This document shows, one piece after another, positions 33,728 through 41,927 of a stretch of 64,000 bases of DNA. The notes under the pieces are model-generated. The model was given only the letters and a program-made list of their open reading frames with translations. It made no database searches and had not been told where the DNA came from. Origin of the DNA: Fen-999 sp044220545 (GTDB lineage Bacteria > Pseudomonadota > Gammaproteobacteria > Burkholderiales > Rhodocyclaceae); NCBI GenBank assembly GCA_044220545.1, contig JBGAQX010000001.1, positions 1 to 64,000 of the forward strand. Reading direction: 5' to 3'. Position numbers and translations under genes: made by a program. Every line of letters begins with the position of its first letter. The first letter of the stretch is position 1.

Positions 33728-33835
33728 AGATGGCTTTCGGCCATCTCCCGCTTCACCTCCCTGAGCGGGTGCCTTAACCCCATTAAGGCATTCAGCCTCC
33801 GGCTTCTCCCCTTTAGCCGGAGGCTTTTTCTTTCT
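33728..33835 (+). ncRNA. Candidate sigma-E-dependent small RNA with C-rich loops
   Basis: About 105 bases with four consecutive hairpins and no ORF. SL1 is AGATGGC/GCCATCT (33728-33746). SL2 is CCCGCT/AGCGGG (33747-33769), with loop TCACCTCCCTG. SL3 is GCCTTAA/TTAAGGC (33771-33789). The terminator is AGCCTCCGGCT/AGCCGGAGGCT (33794-33825), with a C-rich loop, then TTTTT. Exposed CCUCC in SL2 could pair with Shine-Dalgarno sequences, as known for C-rich-loop sRNAs of Neisseria and Xanthomonas. With the RpoE promoter, an envelope-stress repressor RNA (as MicA/RybB) is inferred. No family name is claimed. Confidence 0.75.
33794..33835 (+). terminator. Intrinsic terminator of the small RNA
   Basis: An 11-bp perfect stem, AGCCTCCGGCT and AGCCGGAGGCT, with a 10-base loop, followed by TTTTTCTTTCTT. 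There is no protein gene on the plus strand just upstream, so it must serve the small transcript. Convergent with engB. Confidence 0.92.
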
Positions 33836-33841
33836 TGCGGC

Positions 33842-34471
33842 TCACAAAGAAGAGGATTGTCCGGATAGCAGATTGTCCGGGTTGTCCAGCCAGGCGGCGA
33901 CGATCTTCTCAGCCTCTTCCATACCGGTCTTCTTCAGGCTGGAGAACAGTTGAGCCGTGACCGGCGATCCGGCCTCGGCAACCTCCGCACGGACAAAGCG
34001 GAGTGCCTTGGCCTGCTCTTCGCGGTTGAGCTTGTCCGCCTTGGTCAGCAGACAATGAATCGGTTTGCCGGTCGGACCAAACCAGTTGATCATCTGCCGA
34101 TCCAGTTCCAGCAGCGGCCGGCGCGCGTCCATGATCAACACCAGCCCGGCAATCTCCTGGCGACGGGAAAGGTAGATCTCCAGCAAGCCCTGCCACTGCT
34201 TGCGAATCTTTTCCGGCACGTCGGCATAGCCATAGCCGGGAAGGTCGACCAACGCGGCGCCGTTTCTCAGCCGAAACAGATTGATGAGCTGCGTGCGGCC
34301 GGGTGTCTTGGAAACAAAGGCCAGACGCGTATGGCCGACCAGTGTATTGATGGCCGACGACTTGCCGGCATTCGAGCGGCCGGCAAAGGCGATTTCCGGT
34401 CCGGTGGCTTGCGGCAGATCTTGCGGCTTCGCAACTGAAATTTCGAAGACCGCGTGGCGGAACAGGGACAT
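33842..34471 (-). CDS. engB: Ribosome biogenesis GTPase EngB (YihA/YsxC)
   Basis: 209 residues. G1 GRSNAGKSSAIN (residues ~32-43), switch T in KTPGRTQLINLF, G3 DLPGYGYADV, and G4 TKADKLN are all present. EngB acts in late 50S assembly and division. The start MSLFRHAVFEISVAKPQDLP is plausible; residue 1 is the only upstream ATG near the fold. It is divergent from the cytochrome c4 gene, also a conserved betaproteobacterial pairing. Confidence 0.95.
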   Translation of the reverse strand: MSLFRHAVFEISVAKPQDLPQATGPEIAFAGRSNAGKSSAINTLVGHTRLAFVSKTPGRTQLINLFRLRNGAALVDLPGYGYADVPEKIRKQWQGLLEIYLSRRQEIAGLVLIMDARRPLLELDRQMINWFGPTGKPIHCLLTKADKLNREEQAKALRFVRAEVAEAGSPVTAQLFSSLKKTGMEEAEKIVAAWLDNPDNLLSGQSSSL

Positions 34472-34561
34472 GGATCGGCTGCGGGTAAGCGGGCGAGGGG
34501 GTAGTTGGGTTAGAATAGCATGTTTACAAATCCAACCCGGACTACCCAGGAGTTCTCAAGA

Positions 34562-35215
34562 ATGAAGCGTTCGCTGATGCTGCCCCCGGTGATGGCCGCC
34601 ATGCTCGCGGCCGCCGCCATCGCCAATGCCAATGAGCCCGCCAAGGGCACCTACAAGGGCGACCCCGCCAAGGGCCAAGCGATCGGTTCCACCGTCTGTG
34701 CCGCCTGCCATGGCACCGACGGCAACAGCCCGGCCGCGGCCAACCCCAAGCTCGCCGGTCAGAATGCCGACTATCTGTTCAAGCAGATGAAGAACTTCAA
34801 GGGAGCGGACGGCAAGCAGCCGGAACGCGCCAATGCCATCATGAACGGCATGATTGCGCCCTACACCGAAGAGCAGATGCGTGACCTGGCCGCCTATTTC
34901 TCGGCACAGACCCTGAAGGGCGAGCAGGCCAAGAATCGTGAAACCATCGAGGCCGGCCAGAAGCTCTATCGGGCTGGCAACATGGCCAAGGGCCTACCCG
35001 CCTGCGCCGCCTGCCACGGCCCGGCCGGTGCCGGCATCCCGGCCCAGTATCCGCGTATCGGCGGCCAATACGCCGAGTATCTCGAGGCTCAACTGAAGTC
35101 CTTCCGCGACGACACCCGCGCCAACGACCCGAACAAGATGATGCGCATGGTCGCCATCAAAATGACCGACGCGGAAATCAAAGCTGTTTCGGACTACATC
35201 GCCGGGCTGCGCTAG
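34562..35215 (+). CDS. Diheme cytochrome c4
   Basis: 217 residues. A signal peptide of ~23 residues (MKRSLMLPPVMAAMLAAAAIANA) precedes two homologous c-type domains. Heme sites are CAACH at residues 46-50 and 148-152, with axial Met in later loops (MNGM, MKMT). Periplasmic electron donor, typically from the bc1 complex to terminal oxidases. It starts after CAGGAG. A TAGAAT -10-like element is at 34511-34516, and a strong terminator follows the stop. Confidence 0.94.
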   Translation: MKRSLMLPPVMAAMLAAAAIANANEPAKGTYKGDPAKGQAIGSTVCAACHGTDGNSPAAANPKLAGQNADYLFKQMKNFKGADGKQPERANAIMNGMIAPYTEEQMRDLAAYFSAQTLKGEQAKNRETIEAGQKLYRAGNMAKGLPACAACHGPAGAGIPAQYPRIGGQYAEYLEAQLKSFRDDTRANDPNKMMRMVAIKMTDAEIKAVSDYIAGLR

Positions 35216-35237
35216 GACCGCGATCAACGAGAAAAAT

Positions 35238-35262
35238 GGGGTGGCGATTGCCACCCCGTTTT
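35238..35262 (+). terminator. Terminator of cytochrome c4
   Basis: GGGGTGGC / GCCACCCC form an 8-bp stem with a GATT loop, followed by GTTTT, 22 bases after the stop codon. It precedes msrQ by only 9 bases, so msrQ may be expressed by read-through. Confidence 0.88.
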
Positions 35263-35271
35263 CATTTCAAC

Positions 35272-35955
35272 ATGCCCGGCCTCCTCGGTTCCAACAGCGG
35301 TCAAGCGTATCAAGCGGCGAAACGAGTGCTGTTCGTTCTCTGCCTGCTGCCGGTCGCGTACTACGGCCAGGGCATGTGGCTGGACACGCTTGGCGCCAAT
35401 CCCGTCGAGGCCGCCACGCGCGGACTGGGGGGCTGGGCACTCAAGCTGCTGCTGATCACCCTGGCGGTCACACCGCTACGGCGACTGACCGGCTGGACCT
35501 GGCTGCTCAAGTTGCGCCGGACGCTCGGCCTGTTCGTATTCTTCTACGCTTGCCTGCATCTCACCGCCTACCTCTGGCTGGACCAGTTCTTCGACTGGCC
35601 CGCCATCGGCAAGGACATTCTGAAACGGCCCTTCATCACCGCCGGCATGATTGCCTTCGTCTTGCTGGTACCGCTGGTCGCGACGTCCAGCCACGCCATG
35701 ATCCGCCGTCTCGGCGGCCGCCGCTGGCAGAAGCTGCATCGTCTGATCTACCCCCTGACGATGGTCGCCGTGCTTCACTACACCTGGATGGTCAAGGTGG
35801 ATGTCCGCCAGCCCGCCTTGTATGGCGTCATCCTCGCCGTACTGCTCGGCCTGCGCCTCAAGTGGTACTGGCTGGACCGGCAACGCCAACAACGGGCCGT
35901 CGCCGGCTATCCCCGAGCCAACGGGCGGGTCATCCCCATCATTCCCCGTCGTTGA
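35272..35955 (+). CDS. msrQ: Heme-binding subunit MsrQ of the MsrPQ methionine sulfoxide reductase system
   Basis: 227 residues with about six membrane helices of the ferric-reductase-like fold. LKLRRTLGLFVFFYACLHLTAYLWLDQ and KLHRLIYPLTMVAVLHYTWMVK carry the heme-ligand His. MsrQ passes quinone-pool electrons to periplasmic MsrP. The ATG after the terminator was chosen; an ATG at 35236 lies inside the hairpin. No msrP is found in the window, so the partner must be elsewhere or absent. The 3' end overlaps the small gene on the other strand by 17 bases. Confidence 0.88.
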   Translation: MPGLLGSNSGQAYQAAKRVLFVLCLLPVAYYGQGMWLDTLGANPVEAATRGLGGWALKLLLITLAVTPLRRLTGWTWLLKLRRTLGLFVFFYACLHLTAYLWLDQFFDWPAIGKDILKRPFITAGMIAFVLLVPLVATSSHAMIRRLGGRRWQKLHRLIYPLTMVAVLHYTWMVKVDVRQPALYGVILAVLLGLRLKWYWLDRQRQQRAVAGYPRANGRVIPIIPRR

Positions 35956-36094
35956 ATTCCCGGCGCAGTCTGGCCTTTTGCCGGGCGCGCGCGGCACGCT
36001 TGTCGAGCCGCTGGTGCGGCCCGCCCTTCTTCATGATCGGCGCCACGGCATGAAGGTTGCGCTGGCTGACTTTGCGCTGTCTGGCTCGCTTCAT
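35939..36094 (-). CDS. Small basic protein downstream of bioC
   Basis: 51 residues: MKRARQRKVSQRNLHAVAPI, then MKKGGPHQRLDKRAARARQK and RLRREFNDGE at the end. It is extremely basic (about 18 Lys/Arg), so nucleic-acid or ribosome binding is conceivable but not shown. Its ATG overlaps the bioC stop as ATGA, arguing for real, coupled translation. It is too short for routine ORF listing. I recognise no characterised family; it is unlike ArfA. Confidence 0.6.
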   Translation of the reverse strand: MKRARQRKVSQRNLHAVAPIMKKGGPHQRLDKRAARARQKARLRREFNDGE

Positions 36095-36891
36095 TTCGAG
36101 AACCTGACGATGGCGCGGCCATCGGCGGCCAGCTTGGGCGCCGCCTTCCAGGCATGGCCGAACACCACTTCGAAGGTCGCCGGCAAGCGCCCGTCCTCGC
36201 CCGGACGCCAGTTTGCCAGCACGCGCCGCCAGTCGCGCCAGGGCAGTCGACCGAGCAGGCCGTCGCGCACCCCGAGCCGGCGCTGGTCGGCGAGGAACTG
36301 GCGCGGCCGCCGATAGCTCAGGGAAATCATCTCCATATCCATCACCGGATCGGCGAAGCCGGCGGCCAGCAGCATGTCGCCGACGTCGTGCATGTCGAGG
36401 AAGCGCCGCGCCGCCGTGGCACCGGCGGTGCGTAGTTCCTTGAGCGTGTCCGGGCCGAGCATGGCGAAGCTGAGCAACCCGCCCACCGCCAGCACACGAT
36501 GCAGTTCCCGGAAGGCGGGCAGCGGATCATCGAGCCAATGCAGCATCAGGTTGGACCAAACGAGGTCCAGGCTATGGTCGGCCAGCGGCAGGGCGCGTAC
36601 GTCGGCGTTGATCAGGCGGGGCCCGTTGCCCCGCAGGCGCCGCAATAGCGGCACGCGTTCGCGCACCGTCAGCAGCATCGGTCGGGCAAAGTCGACCGCC
36701 AGCGGCAAGGCGTGCGGATAGCGCCGTTGCAGTTCGCGCACGCCATCACCGGTGGCGCAGCCGACATCGGCCACGCGGGCCGGCTCGATCTTCACCCAGT
36801 CCAGCCGCTCGGCCAGCCGGCGGCCGGTTTCCCGCGCCAGCACGGCCGCCTCGTCGTAGCTGGCGGCGGCCCGGCTGAAGTCCCGTCGCAT
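36091..36891 (-). CDS. bioC: Malonyl-ACP O-methyltransferase
   Basis: 266 residues, class I SAM methyltransferase. The start MRRDFSRAAASYDEAAVLARETG is the BioC hallmark (F-x-R-A-A-x-x-Y). The SAM motif is VADVGCATGDGVRELQRRYP. LVWSNLMLHWLDDPLPAFRELHRVLAVGG is motif II/III. It methylates malonyl-ACP to disguise it for biotin synthesis. It follows bioB by 10 bases; bioF, bioH and bioA/D are not in the window. Confidence 0.93.
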   Translation of the reverse strand: MRRDFSRAAASYDEAAVLARETGRRLAERLDWVKIEPARVADVGCATGDGVRELQRRYPHALPLAVDFARPMLLTVRERVPLLRRLRGNGPRLINADVRALPLADHSLDLVWSNLMLHWLDDPLPAFRELHRVLAVGGLLSFAMLGPDTLKELRTAGATAARRFLDMHDVGDMLLAAGFADPVMDMEMISLSYRRPRQFLADQRRLGVRDGLLGRLPWRDWRRVLANWRPGEDGRLPATFEVVFGHAWKAAPKLAADGRAIVRFSK

Positions 36892-36901
36892 TGCCGCCGC
36901 G

Positions 36902-37879
36902 TCAGACCGCTGTCAGCCCCAGGCGCTCGAACAGGGCCTCGTCGCGCGCGGCCTCGGCGTTGCCGGTGGTCAGCAGCTTGTCGCCGTAGAAAATGGAATT
37001 GGCCCCGGCGAGGAAGCAGAGCGCCTGTAGCTCGTCGGACATTTCCTGCCGGCCGGCCGACAGCCGCACCCAGCTTTCCGGCATGGCAATGCGCGCCGCC
37101 GCGATGGTGCGGACGAACTCAAAAGGATCGAGCGGCGGCGCGTTCTCCATCGGCGTGCCGGCAATGGCCACCAGATGATTGATCGGCACCGACTCCGGCG
37201 GTGGATTCAGATTGGCCAACTGCGCGAGCAGCGAGGCCCGCACACGGCGCGTCTCGCCCATGCCGACGATGCCTCCGGCGCAGATCTTCATGCCGGCGGA
37301 ACGCACCTTCATCAGGGTATCGACACGTGCTTCCTGGCTATGCGTGGTCACGACCTGGCCGTAGAACTCGGCGCCGGTATCCAGGTTGTGGTTGTAGTAG
37401 TCGAGCCCGGCCGCCTTGAGCTTTTCGGCCTGGCCTTCGCCCAGCAGGCCCAGGGTCAGGCAGGACTCCATGCCCAGCGCCTTGACGACGCGCACCATGT
37501 CCAGCACTTTGTCGAGATCGCCATCCTTCGGGCCACGCCAGGCGGCACCCATGCAAAAGCGGCTGGCGCCCTTCTCCTTGGCGGCCTGGGCGGCGACCTT
37601 GACCTGCTCCAGGTCCAGCAGCTTTTCCCGCCCGATGCCGGTATCACGACGGGCCGACTGCGAGCAATAACCGCAATCCTCCGAGCAACCACCGGTCTTG
37701 ATCGACAGCAGCGTCGAGCGTTGCACGGCATTGGCATCGAAGTGCCGACGATGTACTTGCTGGGCGCGGAAGATCAAATCGGCGAAAGGCAGTTCGAACA
37801 AGGCCTCGACGGTATCGGTACTCCAGGAAGCAAACACCGGCGTGCTCGGCTGAGGGTGCTGGGCGGTGGCGACAGTCAT
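36902..37879 (-). CDS. bioB: Biotin synthase
   Basis: 325 residues; radical-SAM enzyme inserting sulfur into dethiobiotin. The cluster motif is C65-x3-C69-x2-C72 in GGCSEDCGYCSQSAR. YYNHNLDTGAEFYGQV, GGIVGMGETRRVRASLLAQLANLNP and LTTGNAEAARDEALFE are conserved. It is divergent from comF, with a 52-base gap. Confidence 0.97.
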   Translation of the reverse strand: MTVATAQHPQPSTPVFASWSTDTVEALFELPFADLIFRAQQVHRRHFDANAVQRSTLLSIKTGGCSEDCGYCSQSARRDTGIGREKLLDLEQVKVAAQAAKEKGASRFCMGAAWRGPKDGDLDKVLDMVRVVKALGMESCLTLGLLGEGQAEKLKAAGLDYYNHNLDTGAEFYGQVVTTHSQEARVDTLMKVRSAGMKICAGGIVGMGETRRVRASLLAQLANLNPPPESVPINHLVAIAGTPMENAPPLDPFEFVRTIAAARIAMPESWVRLSAGRQEMSDELQALCFLAGANSIFYGDKLLTTGNAEAARDEALFERLGLTAV

Positions 37880-37931
37880 CGGCGGAATCTTTGGCAGAAT
37901 GGGAGCCGGATCATCCGTTAAGGAGCAGGGC

Positions 37932-38615
37932 TTGTCAATTTGGCGTCCGCTGCTGGCGAAACTGCTGCCCCAGGACTGCCTGCTCTGCGGCGGCGGCCCC
38001 GCTACCGCCCTGCTCTGCCTCGCCTGCCAGGCGGACTTGCCAAGACCCTCGGCCGCAAGTTGCCCGGTGTGCGCCGAAGCCTCGCCGGGTGGCGCCGTTT
38101 GCGGCGCCTGTCTGAAACAGCCGCCGCATTTCGATGCCTCGCTGGCCGCCTTCCGCTACCAGTTTCCGATGGACAAACTGGTGCAGGCACTCAAGTACCA
38201 GCATCGCCTGGCCGTGGCCGAGTTCCTCGCCACCACCTTGCTGCTGGGCGCCCGGCCCGAGGGCGACCTGATCGTACCGGTGCCCCTGTCGGGGCCGAGA
38301 CTACGGGAACGCGGCTTCAACCAGGCCACCGAAATCGCCCGTCCGCTGGCCCGGGCACTCGGACTGCCGCTATTGCTCGAAGGCTGTAGCCGGAGTCGCG
38401 ACACGGTGGCGCAGGCCACCCTGCCCTGGAAGGAACGGCGCAAGAATATCCGCCACGCCTTCGAATGCGGAGTCGACCTCGACGGCCAGTCGGTGATCGT
38501 GGTGGACGACGTCATGACCACCGGCGCGACCCTGGACGAACTCGCCCGCACGCTCAAGAACCATGGCGCGCTGCGCGTCACCAACTGGGTGGCGGCGCGG
38601 GCCTTGCGGGACTGA
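37932..38615 (+). CDS. ComF family phosphoribosyltransferase-like protein
   Basis: 227 residues. An N-terminal double zinc finger (CLLCGGG, CLAC, CPVC, CGAC) precedes a PRTase domain with PVPLSGPRLRERGFNQATEIAR and the PRPP motif VIVVDDVMTTGATLDELA. Relatives act in DNA uptake or recombination. The TTG start was chosen because AAGGAG lies 6 bases upstream; the in-frame ATG at 37899 has no such site. It is convergent with the TonB-dependent receptor. Confidence 0.9.
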   Translation: MSIWRPLLAKLLPQDCLLCGGGPATALLCLACQADLPRPSAASCPVCAEASPGGAVCGACLKQPPHFDASLAAFRYQFPMDKLVQALKYQHRLAVAEFLATTLLLGARPEGDLIVPVPLSGPRLRERGFNQATEIARPLARALGLPLLLEGCSRSRDTVAQATLPWKERRKNIRHAFECGVDLDGQSVIVVDDVMTTGATLDELARTLKNHGALRVTNWVAARALRD

Positions 38616-38627
38616 CCCTCGCGCCGG

Positions 38628-40790
38628 TCAGTAGTCGACGCGGAAGCTCAACCAGGAAAGCCGCTCCGCGTAGCGCAGGCCGGCGATCCGGCCCTCCTGG
38701 GGCTCGTTGGCCATTTGCACCGTCAGGGCCACCTCGGCGCGACTCGCGCCCATCCGGAAGGTTTTTGCCAGGCGCCAATCGAACCGTTCGCTCGCCTGGA
38801 TCGGATTGATGCCGTTGCGGCGCCAGCGCATCGGGCCGTTACGAAAGTACATGACCGAAAACTGGAAGTCGTAGGGAAGCTGCTGGATCAGCATCGCCGA
38901 CTGGGAACGCGTTGGCGCCGATTCCCGGGTCTGCTTCGATATCTTGTCGGTGTTTTCGCCAAAGGTGTCGGCGATCACCGACGGGTCGGTGAGGTCGGCG
39001 TCGATGCAGACCAGCGCATTGCTGTAGATCAGGCGCGTACCGTTCAAGGGTTGCCAGCGCAACTGGTATTCGTAGCCGCGCATGACGACGTGCTCAAGAT
39101 TGATCGCCCCGTCGGCACGGCCGTAGATGTAGGGCGTATTCAGGTTCTGGTAGACGCGATCGGAGGCTATTTCATCGTAGTCCGGACTGCTCGCCGGCAG
39201 GGCCAGCGGCGCGATCTGGATCCGATTGGGAATGTGCTCGCGAAAGGCCCGCACGTCGACACTGGCCCGAGCAGCCTTGAACTCGCCGAGATAGCCGACT
39301 TCCATCGAGTCGATCCGCTCCGGCTCCACCCCCTGGGCGAAATAGGTCAGATTGAACGGCGCGGTCGTGCCCGTGTTCTTCTTTTCCACGCGGCCCAGCG
39401 CTTCGTACAGGCTGGGCGAGCGGTGGGCGCGCGAACCCGTCAGGCGCAGGGTCTGCTCGCTGGTCAGGTGGTAGCTGACGCTCGCCCGCGGATCGAACAT
39501 GGAACCGCTCACGCTGTCATGCTCGAGACTCGCTCCCAGGTTGAACAACCATGCCGGTGCCGGGCGATACTCCACATTGCCGAAAGTCCGATAGGAGGAA
39601 CGATGCTTCCAGTCGGTGGTCGAGAACTGGCCCGGTGAAAAAAGGGCGATCGATTTGGCCCCTGCTCCCCACATCAACCGGGTCCCCGCGGCGACCGGGA
39701 GGAAGTGCTCGAATTCCAGCTCATGGACGGACGACTTGCCGCCAGGATTGGCGGCGTAGACGATGGGCACCTTCGGATCGAAATAGCCGTTGGTCACCAG
39801 CTTGAAGCTCGCATCCTCGAGATATGGCCCGTTGGCCCAATCCTCCGTATAGGCGTAGCGCAGCTTGAATTCCTCGTCGGCCGCGACCACGCGCCGCCAC
39901 TGAACGCCGAGCGAGGTCGAATCCTGATGCAAGTCCCGCAAGGGATCGGTGGTCGGCCGGTCGGCCCGGCCGTACTGGGAGACATCGGCCGCATGGGTGA
40001 GTGTCAGTTGCAGCTCGTCGCGATTGGTCAGGCGCTGATCGGCCCGCAGGTCGAAGACCTTGGCCTTTCGACTGTCGTGCGGGTTGGTCCAGGCGTTGTA
40101 GTAGGCGCGCTGAAAGCCGCCATCGGCCAATTGGCGATAGGTGAGACGGACATCCGCGTCACCCGCCTTGCCACCCCAGCGCACGGTTTCGTCACGTATG
40201 CCGTTGTTGCCCATATTGGCCGACAGCATCCAGCCCCTGGTCAGCGAGTTTTCCTCGGTGACGATATTGATCACGCCGAGGAAGGCGTTGGAACCGTACG
40301 CAACCGTATTCGCGCCGCGGATCACTTCGATGCGCTGGATGTTCTCCAGGGCGACCGGCAACAGGTTCCAGTTCACCCCCGACTTGAACAGCGGCGAATA
40401 CTGCGAGCGCCCGTCGATCAACACCTGAACGCGCGGGGTGTATTCCTCGGTGGTCAGGCCGCCGTTCAGGCCGTGATAGGCGACCACCGCCGGATCCTGA
40501 TTGGGCGAGGTCACCTGAAATCCCGGTACCAGGCGCAATAGATCGGCAACGCTGCGCATCCCGGAGGCCCGGATCATTTCCCGGTCGATCACGGTAACCG
40601 CCGCCGGCGCCTCGGAAAGGAGTTGCGGCAGCCGACTCACCGAAGCCACGAGCGGCAACTCGGCGAAGAAGACATCTTCATTGGCGATCGCAACGCCCAT
40701 CGTGAAGAAGAGCGGCAGGCCCATCGCCAAGGCGCCTCGCCGCCCCCGGCCATGAGGGTGCCCGATCCGTCTATTCATTGTGCAAGCCAC
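38628..40790 (-). CDS. TonB-dependent outer-membrane receptor
   Basis: 720 residues. After a signal region (MGLPLFFTMGVAIANED), a plug domain carries AAVTVIDREMIRASGMRSVADLLRLVPGFQV and RIEVIRGANTVAYGSNAFLGVINIVT. A 22-strand barrel follows, ending ERLSWLSFRVDY with a C-terminal aromatic. The substrate is not evident. It is the last minus-strand gene after mshN (60-base gap). The gap holds a small dyad ATTAC-N7-GTAAT (40803-40819) that could be an operator. The N-terminus is uncertain (Met1, Met5 or Met23). Confidence 0.92.
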   Translation of the reverse strand: MACTMNRRIGHPHGRGRRGALAMGLPLFFTMGVAIANEDVFFAELPLVASVSRLPQLLSEAPAAVTVIDREMIRASGMRSVADLLRLVPGFQVTSPNQDPAVVAYHGLNGGLTTEEYTPRVQVLIDGRSQYSPLFKSGVNWNLLPVALENIQRIEVIRGANTVAYGSNAFLGVINIVTEENSLTRGWMLSANMGNNGIRDETVRWGGKAGDADVRLTYRQLADGGFQRAYYNAWTNPHDSRKAKVFDLRADQRLTNRDELQLTLTHAADVSQYGRADRPTTDPLRDLHQDSTSLGVQWRRVVAADEEFKLRYAYTEDWANGPYLEDASFKLVTNGYFDPKVPIVYAANPGGKSSVHELEFEHFLPVAAGTRLMWGAGAKSIALFSPGQFSTTDWKHRSSYRTFGNVEYRPAPAWLFNLGASLEHDSVSGSMFDPRASVSYHLTSEQTLRLTGSRAHRSPSLYEALGRVEKKNTGTTAPFNLTYFAQGVEPERIDSMEVGYLGEFKAARASVDVRAFREHIPNRIQIAPLALPASSPDYDEIASDRVYQNLNTPYIYGRADGAINLEHVVMRGYEYQLRWQPLNGTRLIYSNALVCIDADLTDPSVIADTFGENTDKISKQTRESAPTRSQSAMLIQQLPYDFQFSVMYFRNGPMRWRRNGINPIQASERFDWRLAKTFRMGASRAEVALTVQMANEPQEGRIAGLRYAERLSWLSFRVDY

Positions 40791-40850
40791 CGTCGGAACG
40801 AAATTACTACTATGGTAATAGATCGGGCCGTCATACTGGGAATGTATTGC

Positions 40851-41924
40851 TCAGCGCAAACGGTGCTCACTCGCCACCGCCAATTCCGCCGGCAGGTTGC
40901 CTGTGTCAAGCGCCTGACGGAAGGCCTCGCGTGCTTCCTGGGGTCGCTGGTCGGCCTCCAGGGCCAGCCCGAGGCCATACCACCAGCGACCTTCGTTCGG
41001 CCGCAGACTCGTGGCGGCACGGAAGCGATCCACCGCCTCCTTCGGCCGCTGGAGCTTTTGCAGCAGCAGCGCATGGAAGGCCTGGTAGTCGGCGCTCCGC
41101 TCCCCGTGGGCGGCATGGCGCGACATGGTTTCCTGGGCCGCCGCAACCTGTCCCTGTTCGACTTGCAGGCGGGCCAGAATCATCGCCCAGCCCGGCTGTG
41201 CCGCGTCCACCGCCAGCCCTTCGCCGGCCACGACCTGGGCTTCCGGCCAGCGGCCTTGTTCCATGAGCAGGCTCAGCAAGGCCTGGCGCGCCGCCACATG
41301 ATGGCCGTCCAGGCGCAAGGCGTTCTGGAAGGCGGGCAGCGCCTCGCTCGACCTGCCCTGGCGAAACGCCGCCATCGCCTTGCGGTACTCGGCCTCGGCC
41401 GGATTGCCACCCGGCGCATCGAGCGGGCGCTTGTCGATTGCCGCCGGAACGGCTGCCACGGGAGCCTTGGCACGGGCGACTGCTTCCGGCCTGGCGGGCT
41501 CGTCGCGCCCCGGTTCGGGCGCCTGACTCAGCCGCAAGTCCAATTGCAAGGATTCCACCCGGGTTGCGGCGGCAGCGGGTTCTTCGCGCTCCACGCCAGG
41601 CATCGGCACCACCAGCGCGGGCATGGCGATCGCCACACCGGGCGGTGCCGGCTCGGTGACGGACGACAGGACGGGTTGAGCCGGCGCCGACGATACCGGA
41701 GCAGCCGGATTTGCCGGTCCCTGTGTCGTTGCCGGAACGGTGATCAACAGCCACAATGCCGCCGCGCCAACCGCCGCCCCGGCGAGTACCAGCAGCACGC
41801 GCGACCAGGGAAAACGCCGTTCTGGCGGCAGCGCGCGCACCTGGCTGGCGGTCAGTCCCGCCCGCTCGGCGGCCGAGGCCTGGCGCTGGTCCAGATCGCG
41901 CAGCATCTTGTTGATCAGACTCAT
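40851..41924 (-). CDS. mshN: MSHA biogenesis protein MshN (TPR protein)
   Basis: 357 residues. It begins MSLINKMLRDLDQRQASA, the MshN signature, followed by one membrane helix (residues ~40-60), a Pro/Ala-rich periplasmic linker, and TPR repeats from ~150 on (AEYRKAMAAFRQGRSSEALPAFQNALRLDG and later copies). It is thought to assist secretin assembly. It starts 3 bases after mshM, at the end of the I-to-N transcript. Confidence 0.88.
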   Translation of the reverse strand: MSLINKMLRDLDQRQASAAERAGLTASQVRALPPERRFPWSRVLLVLAGAAVGAAALWLLITVPATTQGPANPAAPVSSAPAQPVLSSVTEPAPPGVAIAMPALVVPMPGVEREEPAAAATRVESLQLDLRLSQAPEPGRDEPARPEAVARAKAPVAAVPAAIDKRPLDAPGGNPAEAEYRKAMAAFRQGRSSEALPAFQNALRLDGHHVAARQALLSLLMEQGRWPEAQVVAGEGLAVDAAQPGWAMILARLQVEQGQVAAAQETMSRHAAHGERSADYQAFHALLLQKLQRPKEAVDRFRAATSLRPNEGRWWYGLGLALEADQRPQEAREAFRQALDTGNLPAELAVASEHRLR

Positions 41925-41927
41925 CGC

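Noticed and set aside
33771..33789. Reading the GCCTTAA/TTAAGGC hairpin as a separate terminator for hemB or engB
   Set aside because: hemB is transcribed away from it and engB ends before it on the other strand. No T-run follows on the minus strand, and it fits better as an internal stem of the small RNA.
40791..40850. Possible cobalamin riboswitch upstream of the TonB-dependent receptor
   Set aside because: Only 60 bases are available and no B12-box-like or other riboswitch core is visible. Only a small ATTAC/GTAAT dyad is present.
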